NCBI RefSeq assembly: GCF_014493765.1 | Contig: NZ_JACTVJ010000004.1 | Coordinates: 682,001-746,000, forward strand | From: Streptomyces polyasparticus | Lineage (GTDB): Bacteria > Actinomycetota > Actinomycetes > Streptomycetales > Streptomycetaceae | Direction of reading: 5' to 3' | DNA: 64,000 nucleotides | Part shown: positions 53,515-61,960 of the stretch, piece by piece | Layout: each line of letters opens with the position of its first letter | Position numbering within the stretch: position 1 is the first letter of the stretch | Made by a program: the position numbers and the translations under genes | Notes under the pieces: model-generated | Databases searched by the model: none | Told to the model about the DNA's origin: nothing | The model's input: only the letters and a program-made list of their open reading frames with translations

Positions 53515-54345
53515 TCAGCCGCGCTCCGGGAAGACCAGCAGCGTTCCCGTACGCGGATGCGGCAGCACCTCGACCGGCTGCCGGTAGACGCGGCTGAGCA
53601 GGGCGCCGTCGAAGACCTCGGCGGGTGCGCCCTCGGCGGCGATGGTGCCGTCGTGCAGGACGGCCACCCGGTCCGCGTACGCCGCGGCCAGACCGAGGTC
53701 GTGCAGCACGACCACCACCGCGTCGCCCGCGGCGGCCCGTTCGCGGCAGACCCGCAGGACCAGTTCCTGGTGGCGCAGATCGAGCGCGGCGGTGGGCTCG
53801 TCGAGCAGCAGCAGCGGCGCCTGCTGCGCGAGGACCCGCGCGAGGGCGACCCGGGCGCGTTCCCCGCCGGACAGCGCGGAGAAGGGGCGGCCCGCGAACT
53901 CGGTGACCTCGGTGGCGCGCATGGCCGCGGCGATCACCTCGTCGTCGTTGTCGGCGAGCGCGGTGCCGTTCCAGGGCGCCCGCCCCATCCGTACGACCTC
54001 CTCCACCAGGAAGGGGAAGGACAGCGCCGCGGCCTGGGGCAGGACCGCCCGGCGCAGCGCGAGTTCACCGGCGCTCCAGGCACCGGCGTCCCTGCCGCAG
54101 ATACGGACGGTGCCCGCGTCGGGCGTCAGGTCGGTGGCGAGGGCCGCCAACAGGGTCGACTTCCCTGCCCCGTTGGGGCCCACGAGCGCCACGACCTCGC
54201 CGGCCCGCGCCTCGATGTCCACCCCGCGCAGCACATGCCGCGCGCCGAGCTTGATGTGCAGCGCCTCGGCCGAGGCCAGGGTGGTGCCGGGCTCGACGGG
54301 CTCGGGCAGTTCCCGGTGGCGTACGGCGAACAGCGACCGGATCAT
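53515..54345 (-). CDS. hmuV: Heme ABC transporter ATPase HmuV
   Basis: This 276-residue ATPase powers heme import. Motifs are Walker A GPNGAGKSTLLAALA (about residues 60-74), signature SALSGGERARVALARVLA, Walker B PLLLLDEPTAALD and the switch VVVLHDLGLAAAY. The start MIRSLFAV is at 54345, sharing ATGA with the hmuU stop; longer frames into hmuU are not credible. It is the last gene of the hmuTUV operon. Confidence 0.93.
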   Translation of the reverse strand: MIRSLFAVRHRELPEPVEPGTTLASAEALHIKLGARHVLRGVDIEARAGEVVALVGPNGAGKSTLLAALATDLTPDAGTVRICGRDAGAWSAGELALRRAVLPQAAALSFPFLVEEVVRMGRAPWNGTALADNDDEVIAAAMRATEVTEFAGRPFSALSGGERARVALARVLAQQAPLLLLDEPTAALDLRHQELVLRVCRERAAAGDAVVVVLHDLGLAAAYADRVAVLHDGTIAAEGAPAEVFDGALLSRVYRQPVEVLPHPRTGTLLVFPERG

Positions 54346-55454
54346 GCCCAGCCTCCTTGCTTGCGGCGGGTGCGGCGGAGCAGCCAGAAGAAGAACGGGC
54401 TGCCGATCAAGGCGGTGAGGACACCGAGCGGCAGTTCGGCGGGGGCCGCGACGGTGCGCGCCGTGAGGTCGGCGCCGGCCAGCACGAGGGCGCCGCCGAG
54501 CGCGCTGCCCGGGACCAGGAAGCGGTGTCCGGGGCCTGCGAGCATCCGCAGCAGATGTGGGACGACCAGGCCGACGAAGCCGATGATGCCGGAGACGGCT
54601 ACGGCCGCGGCGGTGAGCAGCGCGGTGACGAACATCAGGACCACGCGCATCCGTTCCACGTCCACACCGAGGTGACGCGCGGGCCGCTCGCCGAGCGAGA
54701 GCAGGTCGAGCTTGCGCGAGTAGAACGGGGCGATCGCGAGACCGACGAGCGCCCAGGGCAGTACGGCGAGCACCTTGGGCCAGGTGGCCTGGGCGAGCGA
54801 ACCGAGCTGCCAGAAGGTGATCTGGGTGACCTCGGCGTTGTCCGCGAAGAAGATGAACAGGCCGATCAGCGCACCGCCGAAGGCGGTCACGGCCACACCG
54901 GTGAGAATCAGCGTGATCACTTCGGTACGGCCGCCCGAGCGGGACATCGCGTACACGAGGAAGACGGTGATCAGACCGCCGACGAACGCGCAGACGGGCA
55001 GCGTCCAGTTGCCGAAGAAGCTCAGGCCGAACGTGATCGAGGCGACACCGCCGACCGCAGCGCCCGAGGAGATGCCGATGACGGCGGGCTCGGCGAGCGG
55101 GTTGCCGAACACGCCCTGCATCAGGGCGCCCGCGCAGCCGAGCGAGGCGCCGACGATCAGCGCGAGCACGATACGCGGGAAGCGCACGTTCCACAGGACG
55201 CTCTCGCCGACGCGGTCGAGGGCCGCGCCGCCGAGGCCGATGCGGTGCTGTGCGGAGCCGATGACATCGCCGAGCGGGATCTTGTACGCGCCGATCCCGG
55301 CGGAGACCAGGCAGACGAGGACAAGACCGGCCAGCATGCCGACGGTCAGGAGGTACGGGACGCTGCGTCGGCCCTTGCTGCCTTTGGAGGCGGGCGACTT
55401 GGCGTCCTGCCGCACCGGGGCCGAGTCGGTCGCAGGTGTCGCGGTGGCGGTCAC
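54342..55454 (-). CDS. hmuU: Heme ABC transporter permease HmuU
   Basis: This 370-residue FecCD-family permease has a charged N-terminus and nine to ten transmembrane segments. Family motifs include FPRIVLALIVGASLGCAGAL, GNPLAEPAVIGISSGAAVGG and GFVGLVVPHLLRMLAGPGHR. It takes heme from HmuT into the cytoplasm. Its start and stop each overlap a neighbour by four bases (hmuT and hmuV), so the three are translated together. Confidence 0.95.
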   Translation of the reverse strand: MTATATPATDSAPVRQDAKSPASKGSKGRRSVPYLLTVGMLAGLVLVCLVSAGIGAYKIPLGDVIGSAQHRIGLGGAALDRVGESVLWNVRFPRIVLALIVGASLGCAGALMQGVFGNPLAEPAVIGISSGAAVGGVASITFGLSFFGNWTLPVCAFVGGLITVFLVYAMSRSGGRTEVITLILTGVAVTAFGGALIGLFIFFADNAEVTQITFWQLGSLAQATWPKVLAVLPWALVGLAIAPFYSRKLDLLSLGERPARHLGVDVERMRVVLMFVTALLTAAAVAVSGIIGFVGLVVPHLLRMLAGPGHRFLVPGSALGGALVLAGADLTARTVAAPAELPLGVLTALIGSPFFFWLLRRTRRKQGGWA

Positions 55455-56485
55455 TTGGCGTTCCCGTAGAGCTGGTCGACGAGGGACTTGAGGACCTCGT
55501 CGGTGCGCGGTCCGTAGTTCAGCAGCACACCGTCGGGAATGTGGACGACACGGCGGTCCATGCCGGCGGGGGTCTCGGCGACGCCCGGGATCTTCACCAG
55601 GCCGTCGACGCCGCCGACGGACTCGAGTCCCTTGGTCATCACGAGGATCACATCGGGCTGCGCCTTGGCGAGCGCCTCGGGGGTGATCGCCGTGAAGTCC
55701 TTTTCGAGGCCCGACTCCGCACCCGCGTCCACGGCTCCGGCCGCGTTCAGGAGCGAGCCCGCGCCGGACTCGGCGCCGCCGATCAGATACACCGCGGCCG
55801 TGCCGCGCAGATACAGGAACGCGACCCGCGGCTTCTTGCCGTCCTTCGGCTGCGGAATCTCCTTCTGCACGGCGGCGATACGGTCCTCGGTCCGCCAGAC
55901 GAGCTCCTCGCCGGCCGCCTGGACGCCCAGGACGTCGGCCACTTCACCGATCCGCCTGCTGACGTCCTCAAGGCTCTTGGCGGTGTCGAGCAGTACGACG
56001 GGGATGCCCGCGTCACGTATCTGCTGCATCGCCTCGGCGGGTCCCGAGGTGGTGTCGCCGATGACCACGCTGGGCTTGAGCGAGAGCACGCTCTCGGCGG
56101 AGACATCGTGGCCGCGGGTCACCGTCGGGAGTTTCCCGGCCTGTTCGAAGGTGGCGGTGATGTCCTTGGCCACCACGTTGTCACCGAGGCCGAGGGTGAA
56201 GACGATCTCGTTGATGGCACCGGTGAGCGGCACGATGCGGTCGGCCGACTTCACGGTGACCTTCTTGCCGTCGGCCGAGGTGACCGTGACGGGCAGCGCG
56301 GGCTTCGGCGTACCGGAGAGCGGCTCCACCCGGTCAGGGTCCGCCTTCACCTTGGACTTCGCGTCGTTTATGCCGTTTGTGGCGGGATTGCCCACCTCGC
56401 CGCCGCAGCCCGTGAGGGTCAGGCAGGCGGCCGCGACGAGCGCGCCCGCCCACCGCAGGGAACGCCGCAAGCGCACCGGGGTCAC
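55451..56485 (-). CDS. hmuT: Heme-binding lipoprotein HmuT
   Basis: This 344-residue class III solute-binding protein is anchored through the lipobox LTGC (Cys27). The fold motifs are SADRIVPLTGAINEIVFTLG, GDTTSGPAEAMQQIRDAGIP and VDQLYGNAK at the end, with GHDVSAESVLSLKPSVVIG between. It receives heme from surface HtaA proteins and hands it to HmuUV. The ATG at 56485 is divergent from the htaA gene, and both face the iron box at 56591. Confidence 0.94.
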   Translation of the reverse strand: MTPVRLRRSLRWAGALVAAACLTLTGCGGEVGNPATNGINDAKSKVKADPDRVEPLSGTPKPALPVTVTSADGKKVTVKSADRIVPLTGAINEIVFTLGLGDNVVAKDITATFEQAGKLPTVTRGHDVSAESVLSLKPSVVIGDTTSGPAEAMQQIRDAGIPVVLLDTAKSLEDVSRRIGEVADVLGVQAAGEELVWRTEDRIAAVQKEIPQPKDGKKPRVAFLYLRGTAAVYLIGGAESGAGSLLNAAGAVDAGAESGLEKDFTAITPEALAKAQPDVILVMTKGLESVGGVDGLVKIPGVAETPAGMDRRVVHIPDGVLLNYGPRTDEVLKSLVDQLYGNAK

Positions 56486-56590
56486 TCGAACTCCACCGTC
56501 CTGTCGTGCCGTTGAGAGCTCCGCTGAAGCTCTGCTGTGTCATCTGCGGTTTCTGGGCCGGTAGGGGTTCCGCACCAGGTCGCGCATAGT

Positions 56591-56609
56591 TTAGGTTAGC
56601 CTTACCTCA
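56591..56609. promoter_or_regulatory. Iron box between hmuT and htaA
   Basis: TTAGGTTAGCCTTACCTCA matches 16 of 19 positions of the DmdR/DtxR consensus TTAGGTTAGGCTAACCTAA. It lies 26 bp before the htaA start and 106 bp before hmuT, and could repress both directions when iron is plentiful. Confidence 0.88.
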
Positions 56610-56634
56610 TTGACCAGGCCTTGAAGGGGGACCG

Positions 56635-58086
56635 ATGTCATCGTCGAGACGCGCTGCCCGTGCAGGCGCCGTAGCGGGCCTTGGGGCCCTGTTCGCCGCA
56701 CTGCTGCCGATCACTTCGGCGCACGCGGAGGACCGCACGGTGCAGGGCGGCAGGCTCGACTGGGGCATCAAGGCCTCGTTCCAGAGCTACGTCACCGGCC
56801 CGATAGCCAAGGGCAGTTACACGCTCCGGAACGGGGCGGCGACCGCCGGGGCCAGTCAGTTCCGCTTCCACTCGGCGAAGGGTTCGTACAACCCGGACAC
56901 CGGTGCGCTGAACGCCGGCTTCTCCGGGGGCGTGCACTTCCTCGGTCACAAGAAGCCCACCGGCGAGTACGAGCTCGACCTCACCATCTCCCGGCCCACC
57001 GTGCGGATCTCCGGCGGGACAGGGACGCTGTACGCGGACATGGTGAGCAAGGCCAAGAGCACCGGGAAGGTCACCACCTCCGCCCAGGTGCCGCTCGCCA
57101 GCCTCGATCTCTCCGGCATCGGCATGAAGGGCGGCGGCAGCCCGATCGCCCTCACCAACGTGCCGGCGACGCTCACTTCGCAGGGCGCCAACGCCTTCGC
57201 CGGGTACTACGCGGCCGGTACGCCGCTCGACCCGGTGAGCCTGTCGACGGATGTCCTCGCGGGCTCCGGCTCGGGCTCCGGCTCGGGCTCCGACTCCGAC
57301 AAGTCCGGTGACAAGGACAAGAAGGACGAGAGCAAGAAGGAAGCGAAGGCCGGCCGGATCGAGGACGCCGCCGTCGACTGGGGCGTGCGCCGCACCTTCC
57401 GCGAGTACGTCACCGGCTCCATCGCCAAGGGCAAGTGGGCGCTGACCGACGGCGCCCAGGACGGCGGCGCGCTGTTCCGCTTCCCCGAGGGCGAAGGCTC
57501 CTTCGACCAGCAGAAGCAGACCCTCGACGCCGCGTTCAAGGGCAGTGTCCGCTTCACCGGCGAGCACGGCCTCGACATCGAGCTCAGCAACTTCGCCGTC
57601 GGCGCCAAGTCCGGCGAGGCGACGCTGTTCGCGGATGTCGCGAGCGAGGACTTCACCAAGAAGAAGGCCGGGCTCGTCACCTTCAAGGCCAAGGATCTGA
57701 AGGCCACGGACGGCCTGGTCACGCTGACCGAGGTGCCCTCGAAGCTGACCGCCGACGGCGCCAAGGCCTTCGGGAACATGTACAAGGCGGGCACCGCCAT
57801 GGACCCCGTGTCCCTCGCGGTCGCCCTGACCGACAAGGCCGAACTTCCGGCGCTGCCCGACCTCGGCTCGGAGGCCTCGGCGGCTCCCGAGGCCGACCCC
57901 AAGGCCGAGAAGCCCAAGACCGAGGCGGCCGCGGCCACTTCGTCCACCTCATCGCCCGCGCTGCCGATCGGCATCGGTGCGGGTGTGCTCCTCCTCGCGG
58001 GTGCCGCCTTCTTCGTCGTACGCAAGCGGCGTACGGCTCCGGTGGCGGCCGCCTCGCCCGAGGGCTCGGACTCGGCTGACAGCTGA
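56635..58086 (+). CDS. htaA: HtaA-domain heme-binding surface protein, two domains, membrane anchored
   Basis: This 483-residue secreted protein binds heme at the cell surface and passes it to HmuT. A signal peptide (about 1-31) is followed by two HtaA domains, about 38-200 and 240-400. Each starts with the family motif (LDWGIKASFQSYVTG and VDWGVRRTFREYVTG). A Gly/Ser and Lys/Glu-rich linker separates them. A C-terminal helix (about 442-462) with VRKRR behind it anchors the protein. It has no LAxTG sortase signal. The ATG at 56635 has AAGGGGG upstream. It is followed at 59 bp by a second htaA-like gene. Confidence 0.92.
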   Translation: MSSSRRAARAGAVAGLGALFAALLPITSAHAEDRTVQGGRLDWGIKASFQSYVTGPIAKGSYTLRNGAATAGASQFRFHSAKGSYNPDTGALNAGFSGGVHFLGHKKPTGEYELDLTISRPTVRISGGTGTLYADMVSKAKSTGKVTTSAQVPLASLDLSGIGMKGGGSPIALTNVPATLTSQGANAFAGYYAAGTPLDPVSLSTDVLAGSGSGSGSGSDSDKSGDKDKKDESKKEAKAGRIEDAAVDWGVRRTFREYVTGSIAKGKWALTDGAQDGGALFRFPEGEGSFDQQKQTLDAAFKGSVRFTGEHGLDIELSNFAVGAKSGEATLFADVASEDFTKKKAGLVTFKAKDLKATDGLVTLTEVPSKLTADGAKAFGNMYKAGTAMDPVSLAVALTDKAELPALPDLGSEASAAPEADPKAEKPKTEAAAATSSTSSPALPIGIGAGVLLLAGAAFFVVRKRRTAPVAAASPEGSDSADS

Positions 58087-58145
58087 GCGCCCTCGTCCCC
58101 CTGAAACTCCTCAACTCCCTTATTCCGACTAGGAGACCTCCTGTC

Positions 58146-59609
58146 ATGGCCACCTCCCGCCGCTCCATAGCGCTTGCCGCCTCCGCCGCGACGGCGCTCA
58201 CGCTCGGCGCCACTTCCCTTGTGATGAACTCGGCGTCGGCGGCTGAGATGCCCCTGAAGGACTACACGCTGACGTGGGGCATCAAGCAGTCGTTCCGCGA
58301 CTACGTGATCACCACGGGCACCATGGCACCCAACGGCACGATCACGACGGCGGACGGTGCCACCCAGGCCGAGAAGAACGGGGCGTTCACCTTCACCGGT
58401 GGCACGGGCACGTACGACAGCACGGCGCACACCGTGAAGCTCGCGTTCAAGGGCAGCGTGACCTTCAAGTCCCCTGCGATGCCTGACGGTCACGGGTTCG
58501 AGATCAAGGTGACGGACGTCAAGTTCGACAGCGCCGCGAAGAGCGTCACCGCGGACGTCACCAAGAACGGCACCCTCTCCGAGGATGTGCCGCTGGCCGA
58601 GGTCACTCCCAGCCAGACGATGAAGGACATGCCCACCAAGCTCACCGACAAGGCCGGCGAGCTGCTGCACGCCTCCTACGCGGGTGCCGCGGGCGACCCG
58701 CTGACCGTGACCGCCCCGGCCAAGCCGCCGGTCACGCCCTCGCCCTCGCCGTCCACCAGCAAGCCCAACCCCAGCCCGTCCACGGGCAACCCGAGCCCGA
58801 GCCCGTCGACGAGCACGCCCAGCACCCCCAAGCCCAGCCCCAGCACCTCCGCCCCGACCAAGCCCCCGGCCGGTCAGATCGTGGACGGGAAGCTGAGCTG
58901 GGGCGTCAAGGAGTCCTTCCGCCGGTACATCTCCGGCGGTGGAGAGGTGAAGACCGCGGGCGGGGCCACGAAGACCGCGAGCGGTTACGACTTCCCGTAC
59001 AAGAGCGCGAAGTTCGACGCCAAGGGCAAGAAGGTCGACGCGGGCTTCGGCGGCAGCGTGCAGTTCCTGTACACCGCGCACGGCATCGACATGACCTTCA
59101 GCGACGTGCAGGTCAGGACGAACGGCACCAGCGGCACGCTCCTCGTCGACGTCAAGACGGCCAAGGGCACCCAGAACGACGTGGAGTTCGCGACCCTGGA
59201 CCTCGCCAAGGCCTCGTACACCGTCAAGGACGATGTCCTGCTCCTGGACAGGATCCCGGCCGCGTTCACCGAAGCGGGCGCCAAGGCCTTCGCGAACGAC
59301 GAGGTCGGCTCGATCTACAAGCCGGGCGACGCCATCGACCCCGTCACCGTCGCGCTCTCCCTCGACAAGGACACCGCCCTGCCGGGCACCGGCGGCACCA
59401 CGGGCGGCTCGACCGCCGGCGGTACGTCCACCACCGGCGGCGGCTCCGTCGGCGGCAGCGTCGGTGGCGGCGGCAACCTCGCCGCGACCGGCTCCGAGGT
59501 CCCGGCGGGCCCGCTGCTCGGCGCCGCGGCCGCGGTGGTCGCGGCCGGTGCCGGTGTGGTCTTCGCGGCCCGTCGCCGTCGCACCGTGGAGGGCGGCGAG
59601 CAGGCCTGA
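58146..59609 (+). CDS. HtaA-domain heme-binding surface protein with LAATG sortase signal
   Basis: This 487-residue protein has a signal peptide (about 1-31) and a first HtaA domain (about 37-195, TWGIKQSFRDYVITTG). A Pro/Ser/Thr-rich linker with repeated PSPST units follows. The second HtaA domain (about 243-415, SWGVKESFRRYISGG) leads to a Gly/Thr-rich stretch. The end has a sorting signal: LAATG (445-449), a hydrophobic helix and ARRRR. LAxTG is the motif used by class E sortases of Streptomyces, so it should be covalently linked to the wall. The ATG at 58146 has TAGGAGA upstream. Confidence 0.92.
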   Translation: MATSRRSIALAASAATALTLGATSLVMNSASAAEMPLKDYTLTWGIKQSFRDYVITTGTMAPNGTITTADGATQAEKNGAFTFTGGTGTYDSTAHTVKLAFKGSVTFKSPAMPDGHGFEIKVTDVKFDSAAKSVTADVTKNGTLSEDVPLAEVTPSQTMKDMPTKLTDKAGELLHASYAGAAGDPLTVTAPAKPPVTPSPSPSTSKPNPSPSTGNPSPSPSTSTPSTPKPSPSTSAPTKPPAGQIVDGKLSWGVKESFRRYISGGGEVKTAGGATKTASGYDFPYKSAKFDAKGKKVDAGFGGSVQFLYTAHGIDMTFSDVQVRTNGTSGTLLVDVKTAKGTQNDVEFATLDLAKASYTVKDDVLLLDRIPAAFTEAGAKAFANDEVGSIYKPGDAIDPVTVALSLDKDTALPGTGGTTGGSTAGGTSTTGGGSVGGSVGGGGNLAATGSEVPAGPLLGAAAAVVAAGAGVVFAARRRRTVEGGEQA

Positions 59610-59631
59610 CGCCTGACCCCTGCGATACGTA

Positions 59632-59669
59632 CGACGGCGGGCCCTTCCTTCCCGGAGGGCCCGCCGTCG
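59632..59669. terminator. Bidirectional terminator after the second htaA-like gene
   Basis: A perfect 14-bp stem (CGACGGCGGGCCCT and its complement) closes a ten-base loop between two convergent genes. Confidence 0.88.
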
Positions 59670-59688
59670 GCGTGTGCGGAGCCGGGGC

Positions 59689-60078
59689 TCAGAACCCGGC
59701 GCGCTTCTCCAGGCGGCTGCCCTTCGGGAACGTCACGGACATGAGGTCGCTCGGACCGTCCAGGGCGATGCGGTGCCAGCGTCCGCGCGGTACGACCACC
59801 GCGGTCCCGGCCGCCACCTTGATCTCCTCCTCTTCGTCGCCCTCCTGCTCCGGGCGCAGGTACATGCGTATCCCGCCGGTCAGACAGGCGACGACTTCGT
59901 CCGCCTCCTTGTGGATCTCCCAGTGGTCGCCGTGCACATCGGCCTCGTTCTCCACATGGAAGGTCATCAGCTGCCAGCCGTCGCGCCCGGGGTCGAACAC
60001 CGGCTTCCCCGCGTGCACTTGGCCGTCCTGGTCGAGCTGGAGGAAGTGTGCGAAGAGATCGATCGGGGTCACGGTCAT
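59689..60078 (-). CDS. Cupin-fold protein
   Basis: This 129-residue protein has a single cupin barrel. The first motif region is VHGDHWEIHKEADEVVACLT with His and Glu ligands, and the second is GTAVVVPRGRWHRIALDGPS. Cupins cover many enzymes and sugar-binding proteins, so the role is open. I chose the ATG at 60078 because AAAGGA lies ten bases upstream. A GTG at 60087 is too close to that site. It is divergent from an AraC-type regulator gene, which may control it. Confidence 0.85.
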   Translation of the reverse strand: MTVTPIDLFAHFLQLDQDGQVHAGKPVFDPGRDGWQLMTFHVENEADVHGDHWEIHKEADEVVACLTGGIRMYLRPEQEGDEEEEIKVAAGTAVVVPRGRWHRIALDGPSDLMSVTFPKGSRLEKRAGF

Positions 60079-60198
60079 GGGTCCCACGTCCTTTGCGAAG
60101 TGATCGGACCGTCAGTGTCGGCGCGGGCCCCGGAGCGCGTATTGAACAAATGTCACGACGCCCGGTCCGCTCCGGGAAAGGGCTCGTAACCTGGAGAC

Positions 60199-61137
60199 AT
60201 GCGCGCCGCAGAGTCCGCCCGAGCCGCCGCCGCCAGGTGGGACGTGTCCACCCCCGAGCGGCCGGGAAGGCTGCCGGGCGTCGGCATGGCGGGGTTCAGC
60301 GACCGGTCCGCCGAGCCCCTCGATCTCGCCGTGGTCCCGGACCCGTCCGTGATGATCGCCTTCGAGTTCGGCGACGGCCTGCTCGTCGGGCACGCCGACG
60401 GCCGCCGGCAGCGGGGAAGCACCGTGCTCGGCCTGGCCCCCGGCGGACTGCGCGTGCGCGGCCGCGGCATCGAATGTCTGCAGATCCGGCTCTCCCCGAT
60501 CGTCGCGCACGCGGTACTCGGCGATGTCGTGACCGCGGCGGGTGAACGCCCTTGCGCGGGCGGCGCGATGGTCGCTCTCGAGGACTTCTGGGGCCCCGAG
60601 GCCCGCCGCGTCGAGGAGCGGCTGCGGTCCGCGTCCTCCTGGCGGGAACGGTTCGCGATCGCGGACGCCGCGCTGCAGCGCCGGTACGCGGCGGGCCGGC
60701 ACGTCTCTCCCGAAGTCGCCTACGTATGGCGGCAGATGGTGCTGCGGCGGGGGCAGATCCGGATCGACGCCCTGGCGGCGGAGGTCGGCTGGAGCCGGCA
60801 GCGGCTGTGGTCACGGTTCCGGGCCCAGATCGGTCTGCCACCCAAGCGCGCCGCGCAGCTGCTGCGTTTCGACCATGCCGCGCACCGGCTCGCGGCGGGG
60901 CACAGCGCCGGTGCGGTCGCGGCGGAGAGCGGCTATGCGGACCAGTCCCATCTGCACCGGGACGTCCTGGCGTTCACCGGGGTGACGCCCGCGGCCGTCG
61001 CCGCGGCGCCCTGGCTCGCCGTGGACGACTCCGCCTGGGCGGTGGCGGGGCCGCACCACGCGCTGCCGGGGGCGCACCACCCGCTGTCGGGGGCCGGTGC
61101 TTCACCGTCCCGGTCCAGTGCTTCAATGCCCCGGTGA
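60199..61137 (+). CDS. AraC-family transcriptional regulator
   Basis: This 312-residue regulator has an N-terminal sensing part and a C-terminal pair of AraC helix-turn-helix motifs (about residues 180-280), with IDALAAEVGWSRQRLWSRFR and AVAAESGYADQSHLHRDVLA followed by FTGVTP. The C-terminal 30 residues are Pro/Ser/His rich. It starts at ATG 60199. Its stop overlaps the PhzF-like gene by GTGA, so the two are made together, and it is divergent from the cupin gene. Confidence 0.88.
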   Translation: MRAAESARAAAARWDVSTPERPGRLPGVGMAGFSDRSAEPLDLAVVPDPSVMIAFEFGDGLLVGHADGRRQRGSTVLGLAPGGLRVRGRGIECLQIRLSPIVAHAVLGDVVTAAGERPCAGGAMVALEDFWGPEARRVEERLRSASSWRERFAIADAALQRRYAAGRHVSPEVAYVWRQMVLRRGQIRIDALAAEVGWSRQRLWSRFRAQIGLPPKRAAQLLRFDHAAHRLAAGHSAGAVAAESGYADQSHLHRDVLAFTGVTPAAVAAAPWLAVDDSAWAVAGPHHALPGAHHPLSGAGASPSRSSASMPR

Positions 61138-61793
61138 CGGAACAAGCCTCTGATGTGCTCGTGGATCTGGTCCGGGTGTTCTGCGGACCGGACGGACGGC
61201 ATGGCAACACGCTCGGTGTCGTACGGGACGGAGCGGCGGTACGCGGGGAAGCGGCGAGGCTGCGGCTTGCGGCCGAACTCGGTTACAGCGAGACGGTGTT
61301 CGTGGACGACGACGAGCGCGGCGTGATCGACATCTGGACGCCGAGCGTCCGGCTGCCGTTCGCGGGCCACCCGTGTGTCGGTGCGGCCTGGCTGCTCGAT
61401 CTGCCCGAGCTGGTGGTGGCCGCGGGTGTGGTGGCGGCGCGCCAGGACGGTGAGTTCACGTGGATCGCGGCGCGGGCGGAGTGGGCGCCGGGGCGCACGC
61501 TGCGGCAGTACGCCTCCCCTGCGGAGGTCGAGGCGCTCGACGTGCCGCCGGCGGGCGAGTGGATCTATGCGTGGGCCTGGGAGGACGAGGCTGCCGGGCG
61601 GGTGCGGGCGCGGGCGTTCCCCGGGCGCGGGGACGGCATCGTCGAGGACGAGGCCACGGGGGCTGCGGCGTTGTGCCTCACGGCTTCGCTCGGCCGTGCG
61701 CTCAACATCACGCAGGGCGTGGGCTCCCAGATCCTGACGGCTCCCGGGCCGTCGGGCCTCATCGAGGTCGGCGGCCGGGTGGCCCTGGCCTGA
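61134..61793 (+). CDS. PhzF-family isomerase/epimerase-like protein, short
   Basis: This 219-residue protein shows PhzF features: the N-terminal LVRVFCGPDGRHGNTLGVV, the ELGYSETVFV strand with the Glu position, PFAGHPCVGAAWLL, and the C-terminal DEATGAAALCL. It is shorter than usual (about 260-290), with the loss in the middle, so the second half-domain may be reduced. PhzF relatives isomerise or epimerise small molecules; no phenazine genes are nearby. The GTG start shares GTGA with the AraC gene stop. Confidence 0.82.
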   Translation: MTEQASDVLVDLVRVFCGPDGRHGNTLGVVRDGAAVRGEAARLRLAAELGYSETVFVDDDERGVIDIWTPSVRLPFAGHPCVGAAWLLDLPELVVAAGVVAARQDGEFTWIAARAEWAPGRTLRQYASPAEVEALDVPPAGEWIYAWAWEDEAAGRVRARAFPGRGDGIVEDEATGAAALCLTASLGRALNITQGVGSQILTAPGPSGLIEVGGRVALA

Positions 61794-61828
61794 GCCCGGC
61801 TCGCGCTGGTCGCGGGCTGAGCCCGGCT

Positions 61829-61960
61829 GCGCCTGCGGCGGGCTTCTCCCTCACCCCGCCCCTTCCCGAAACCGGGGCTCCGCCCCGGACCCCAGCATCC
61901 GAACTTCGTTCGGATCTCCTCAAACGCCGGAGGGGCTGAAAGACGCCGCAGGGGCTGGGT
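61829..61960 (+). repeat. Dispersed intergenic repeat, copy 2
   Basis: This is the same element as 35763-35876 in inverted orientation, with the same palindrome ATCCGAACTTCGTTCGGAT. It is about 18 bp longer because a GCCGCAGGGGCTG-like segment is duplicated at its end. It fills the gap between the PhzF-like gene and the prim-pol-like gene and ends at the latter's stop codon. The PhzF stop region itself (61791-61843) shows a weak 27-bp duplication. Confidence 0.82.

Noticed and set aside
53515-55194. A 559-codon version of hmuV beginning inside hmuU
   Set aside because: The first half has no resemblance to any domain and overlaps hmuU. The 276-codon form starts exactly at the ATGA overlap.
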